DNA of 10,314 nucleotides, taken from an uncultured Bacteroidales bacterium (GTDB lineage: Bacteria > Bacteroidota > Bacteroidia > Bacteroidales > F082). The stretch is taken from the NCBI GenBank assembly GCA_937877465.1, contig CALFIT010000107.1, forward strand, positions 1-10,314. Direction: 5' to 3'. Both the position numbers and the translations under genes were made by a program. Below the pieces are notes generated by a model that worked only from the letters and a program-made list of their open reading frames with translations, had not been told where the DNA came from and did not search any database. Position 1 is the stretch's first letter. The number at the start of each line of letters is the position of its first letter. This document shows, in pieces, positions 8,382 to 10,314 of the stretch.

Positions 8382-9543
8382 AAAGCGACGCCACCAAAAT
8401 CTCTTTAATGTCTTGTTCGGTCAGCGGTGCGTAGGCGTTTTCCAATCCTTCATTGACGGCGATGTGGTGCGCCATCTCGTCGAGGCGACTGTCGTCGATG
8501 CCCACCTCGCGCAGGTGCATCGGGATGCCGATGCTCTCGAAGAAACGGTAGGTCTCGTCGATGGCCCGCTCAGCAATCTCCTGCTGGGGCAGCGTGGCGT
8601 CGATGCCGAAGACGTTGACGCCGTATTTCACGAAGCGCGGCAGGGTGTGATCGTTCAGGATGTGGCGCATCCAGCGCGGCGTGATGATGGCCAGTCCTTC
8701 GCCGTGGGTGATGTCGTAGTAGGCGCTCAGGGCGTGCTCGATGCCATGGCAGGGCCAGCCGCTGGGACTGTTGCCGAGCGCGAGGATGCGGTTGCAGCCG
8801 TAGGTGCAGCAGAGCATCATCTCAGCACGAGCGGTGTAGTCCTCAGGGTTCTCCAAGCACTTGCGGCCGTTGACCATCAGCGAGCGCAGCATACTTTCAC
8901 AGAAGCCATCGTTGAGCAGCGTGGTGTCCTCGGCGAAGTACTGCTCGATGGTGTGGTTCATTGCATCGGCGATGCCGGCTGCGGTCTGTTTCTTCGACAC
9001 GGTGAAGGTGTAGGTCGGGTCGAGGAACGACACACGCGGGTAGAGCAGCGGGTCGATGTAGCCGATCTTGTCGTTGGTCTCGGTGCGCGAGATGACGCCG
9101 CCGGCGTCGTATTCGCTGCCCGTGGCGGCGAGGGTGATGATATCGACGATGGGCAGGGCCGCCTGTGCCTTCACTTTGTAGGTGATGAGGTCCCATGGGT
9201 CGCCGTCGTAGCAGGCGCCCGCTGCGATGGCTTTCGAGCAGTCGAGTACCGAGCCGCCGCCTACGGACAGAATCACGTCGATGTTGTTCTCCTTACAGAG
9301 GCGCACACCGTCAAGCACGCTGGGGTCGTATTTCGGGTTGGGCTGTATGCCGCTGAGTTCCACTATTTCATAGCCTTTCAGCAGGTCGTGTACCTTCTGG
9401 TACAGCCCTATTTTCTTGATGCTTCCACCGCCGTAGGTGAGGAGGATCTTCTTTCCGAACTGCTCCATCACTTTGGGCAATTTCTCCACGACGCCTTTAC
9501 CGAAGATGAGGCGCGTCGGGGTCATGTAATCAAAATTCTGCAT
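8380..9543 (-). CDS. Iron-containing alcohol dehydrogenase (butanol dehydrogenase/YqhD type)
   Basis: A 387-residue cytoplasmic group III alcohol dehydrogenase, full length for the BdhA/YqhD branch. The N-terminal Rossmann-like half has SVGGGSVLDCSKA (GGGS at 95-98) for NAD(P) binding and TLAATGSEYDAGGVIS near 137-152. Metal ligands align with those of YqhD: Asp193, His197, His266 and His280 (in DAMNH, PCHGIEH and DITHGEG). The enzyme interconverts aldehydes and alcohols, often reducing butyraldehyde or toxic aldehydes with NADPH. Its place upstream of copper genes, 37 bp away on one strand, hints at co-transcription but not at a shared pathway. The start at 9543 is supported by the typical MQNFDYMTPTRLIFGKG beginning and a -7 box 39 nt upstream. 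Confidence 0.93.
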   Translation of the reverse strand: MQNFDYMTPTRLIFGKGVVEKLPKVMEQFGKKILLTYGGGSIKKIGLYQKVHDLLKGYEIVELSGIQPNPKYDPSVLDGVRLCKENNIDVILSVGGGSVLDCSKAIAAGACYDGDPWDLITYKVKAQAALPIVDIITLAATGSEYDAGGVISRTETNDKIGYIDPLLYPRVSFLDPTYTFTVSKKQTAAGIADAMNHTIEQYFAEDTTLLNDGFCESMLRSLMVNGRKCLENPEDYTARAEMMLCCTYGCNRILALGNSPSGWPCHGIEHALSAYYDITHGEGLAIITPRWMRHILNDHTLPRFVKYGVNVFGIDATLPQQEIAERAIDETYRFFESIGIPMHLREVGIDDSRLDEMAHHIAVNEGLENAYAPLTEQDIKEILVASL

Positions 9544-9557
9544 AATTATGTTTGTGT

Positions 9558-9565
9558 TTACGTTT
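9558..9565. promoter_or_regulatory. Third TTACGTTT copy in the dehydrogenase leader
   Basis: Identical to the 8-bp repeat at 8361-8381. It lies 14 nt upstream of the dehydrogenase ATG and downstream of its -7 box, so it would be in the mRNA leader. A shared regulator with the copper genes is possible but unproven. Confidence 0.35.
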
Positions 9566-9570
9566 GTATG

Positions 9571-9879
9571 TCAATCTTCGGCAAAAATACAAACAATTTC
9601 CGATATGGCGTTTTCAATTATTCCAGCAATTTTTTCAAATTTTGCCAATTGAGGCTGCTGCAGTTCCAAAAGACGATACTTTTTTCGCATTCGGCGGCTA
9701 CGATGGCTATCAGCGTGACGATGAGCCACGTGGTAGTCTGCAGCGGCGCCATAGCATCGGCGTATGTAGTATGTCCTCGTCAAATCAGCAAGTCTCTTGT
9801 ACAACTCCATGTCTGTCATAGAAATTCTGTCCTTCGGCAAATAGAAGTCCTTGTGTTCTTTCTTGTAGTCAAAAGCCAT
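9571..9879 (-). pseudogene. Mosaic gene remnant: GyrI-like start, MptD-like end
   Basis: The open frame gives about 102 residues from the ATG at 9879 (an upstream ATG at 9936 is less likely), and its parts do not fit one family. The start, MAFDYKKEHKDFYLPK, closely resembles the N-terminus of GyrI-like effector-binding proteins, but the usual continuation is missing. In another minus-strand frame, 9764-9693 reads YADAMAPLQTTTWLIV and on through a hydrophobic helix, close to YADGIAKLQTTSHLVA of the MptD-family protein at 5423-5998. Back in the first frame, 9696-9688 reads RRM, then RKK, and 9643-9616 reads KFEKIAGII, like the basic C-terminal tail of that family. A frameshift, small insertions and loss of the N-terminal membrane helices suggest a decayed MptD-like gene joined to a GyrI-like fragment. 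The dehydrogenase promoter lies within its end. Confidence 0.5.
9582..9589 (-). promoter_or_regulatory. -7 promoter element of the dehydrogenase gene
   Basis: TATTTTTG on the minus strand matches TAnnTTTG, 39 nt before the ATG. No good -33 element is seen at 19-21 nt (a TTG at 9615-9617 is 25 nt away). Confidence 0.5.
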
Positions 9880-9962
9880 TTGCGGTCGATTTTGTCGAAT
9901 GCCAGTCAATATATTTTTTGCGAAAACAACAAACAAGCGCCAGCAGTTGGCAATATTTGTCG

Positions 9963-9970
9963 TATCTTCG
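9963..9970 (+). promoter_or_regulatory. Possible -7 element of the Tat-flavodoxin gene
   Basis: TATCTTCG differs from TAnnTTTG at one position and lies 19 nt before the ATG at 9990. No -33 element is evident, so this is a weak call based mainly on position. Confidence 0.35.
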
Positions 9971-9989
9971 CAGAATAATTAAGTAATCC

Positions 9990-10314
9990 ATGAAAGAAAA
10001 CCAAGACTTTTCCCGTCGGGAGTTTCTGAAACGAGTCGGATTGGGCGTCGGGGCTGCCGTCGTCCTTGCCGGAGGCGGGGCGTTGCTCTCAAGCGCGTTC
10101 AGACCCGATTGGACTAAGGAAGAAGACAAAAAGGACACTAACGACATGGAACACAAACGATTGGTATTCTATTTCACCGCCACGGGCAATGACCTGTATG
10201 TGGCGCGGCAGTTCAGCAACGAGCCGCTGAGCATGCCGCAGGTGATGAAGCAACACGGCCACGGCCCGATGCGCTGGGAGGCCGACGAGATTGGCATCGT
10301 CTATCCCATCTACT
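9990..10314 (+). CDS. Tat-exported flavodoxin-type protein (3' end beyond window)
   Basis: The first 108 codons of a gene that runs off the window. Residues 1-36 are a textbook twin-arginine signal: SRREFLK (8-14, Arg9-Arg10) followed by a Gly/Ala/Val-rich hydrophobic stretch to about residue 36. After a charged linker, KRLVFYFTATGNDLYVARQF (from about residue 56) matches the first strand and phosphate loop of flavodoxin domains, and ADEIGIVYPIY fits the second conserved strand of EFR1-type proteins (flavodoxin domain plus two 4Fe-4S clusters). The cluster part would lie beyond the edge. Tat export fits a protein that folds around FMN or Fe-S in the cytoplasm. An internal ATG at 10146 (residue 53), just before the flavodoxin domain, could produce a cytoplasmic form. 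The exact family remains open without the C-terminus. Confidence 0.75.
   Translation, partial: MKENQDFSRREFLKRVGLGVGAAVVLAGGGALLSSAFRPDWTKEEDKKDTNDMEHKRLVFYFTATGNDLYVARQFSNEPLSMPQVMKQHGHGPMRWEADEIGIVYPIY

Noticed and set aside
8245..9978. A 577-codon plus-strand open frame
   Set aside because: It is antisense to the alcohol dehydrogenase, whose catalytic motifs are all in place; the product has no recognisable domain.

Overview
The window looks like chromosomal DNA of a Bacteroidota bacterium, most likely order Bacteroidales (Prevotella- or Bacteroides-like). The grounds are a TonB-dependent-receptor-type protein with a carboxypeptidase-regulatory-like N-terminal domain, a lipoprotein with a Cys-Asn-rich N-terminus, little sign of Shine-Dalgarno sequences, and repeated matches to the Bacteroides -7 promoter element TAnnTTTG just upstream of genes. 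The protein families agree with this, but the genus cannot be fixed from the window.

Layout from left to right. A long imperfect inverted repeat (10-117) covers the 3' end of an 881-residue outer-membrane beta-barrel receptor gene (113-2758, minus). A lipoprotein nitroreductase gene (2790-3422, minus) lies just upstream in the same transcription unit. A 148-bp divergent promoter region separates it from a plus-strand run: a YbgC/FadM-type thioesterase (3571-3990), a classical short-chain dehydrogenase (4012-4851) and a short flavodoxin (4913-5320) that seems to have its own promoter. Next comes a solitary MptD-family (Trep_Strep) membrane protein, a putative ECF-transporter substrate-binding subunit (5423-5998, minus). 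The 278-bp gap behind it holds its promoter, an orphan ORF tail and an orphan promoter-like box. The minus-strand set that follows is an iron-containing alcohol dehydrogenase (8380-9543), a CopZ-like copper chaperone (8136-8342) and a copper P1B-type ATPase (6277-8139); the last two overlap by 4 bp. Upstream of the dehydrogenase is a broken ORF (9571-9879) that combines a GyrI-like N-terminus with frame-shifted remains of a second MptD-like C-terminus. The window ends inside a Tat-exported flavodoxin-type gene (9990 onward, plus).

The chaperone and ATPase form an ordinary copper-efflux pair. The nitroreductase, dehydrogenase, SDR and two flavodoxin-type proteins give the region a redox flavour, but nothing shows that they share one pathway.

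I see no phage, CRISPR, insertion-sequence or defence system and no convincing novel multi-gene system. The observations most worth checking are the copper ATPase, which has almost no nucleotide-binding domain between DKTGT and GDGIND, the hidden second MptD relic, the large palindrome at the left end, and the flavoenzymes that carry export signals.
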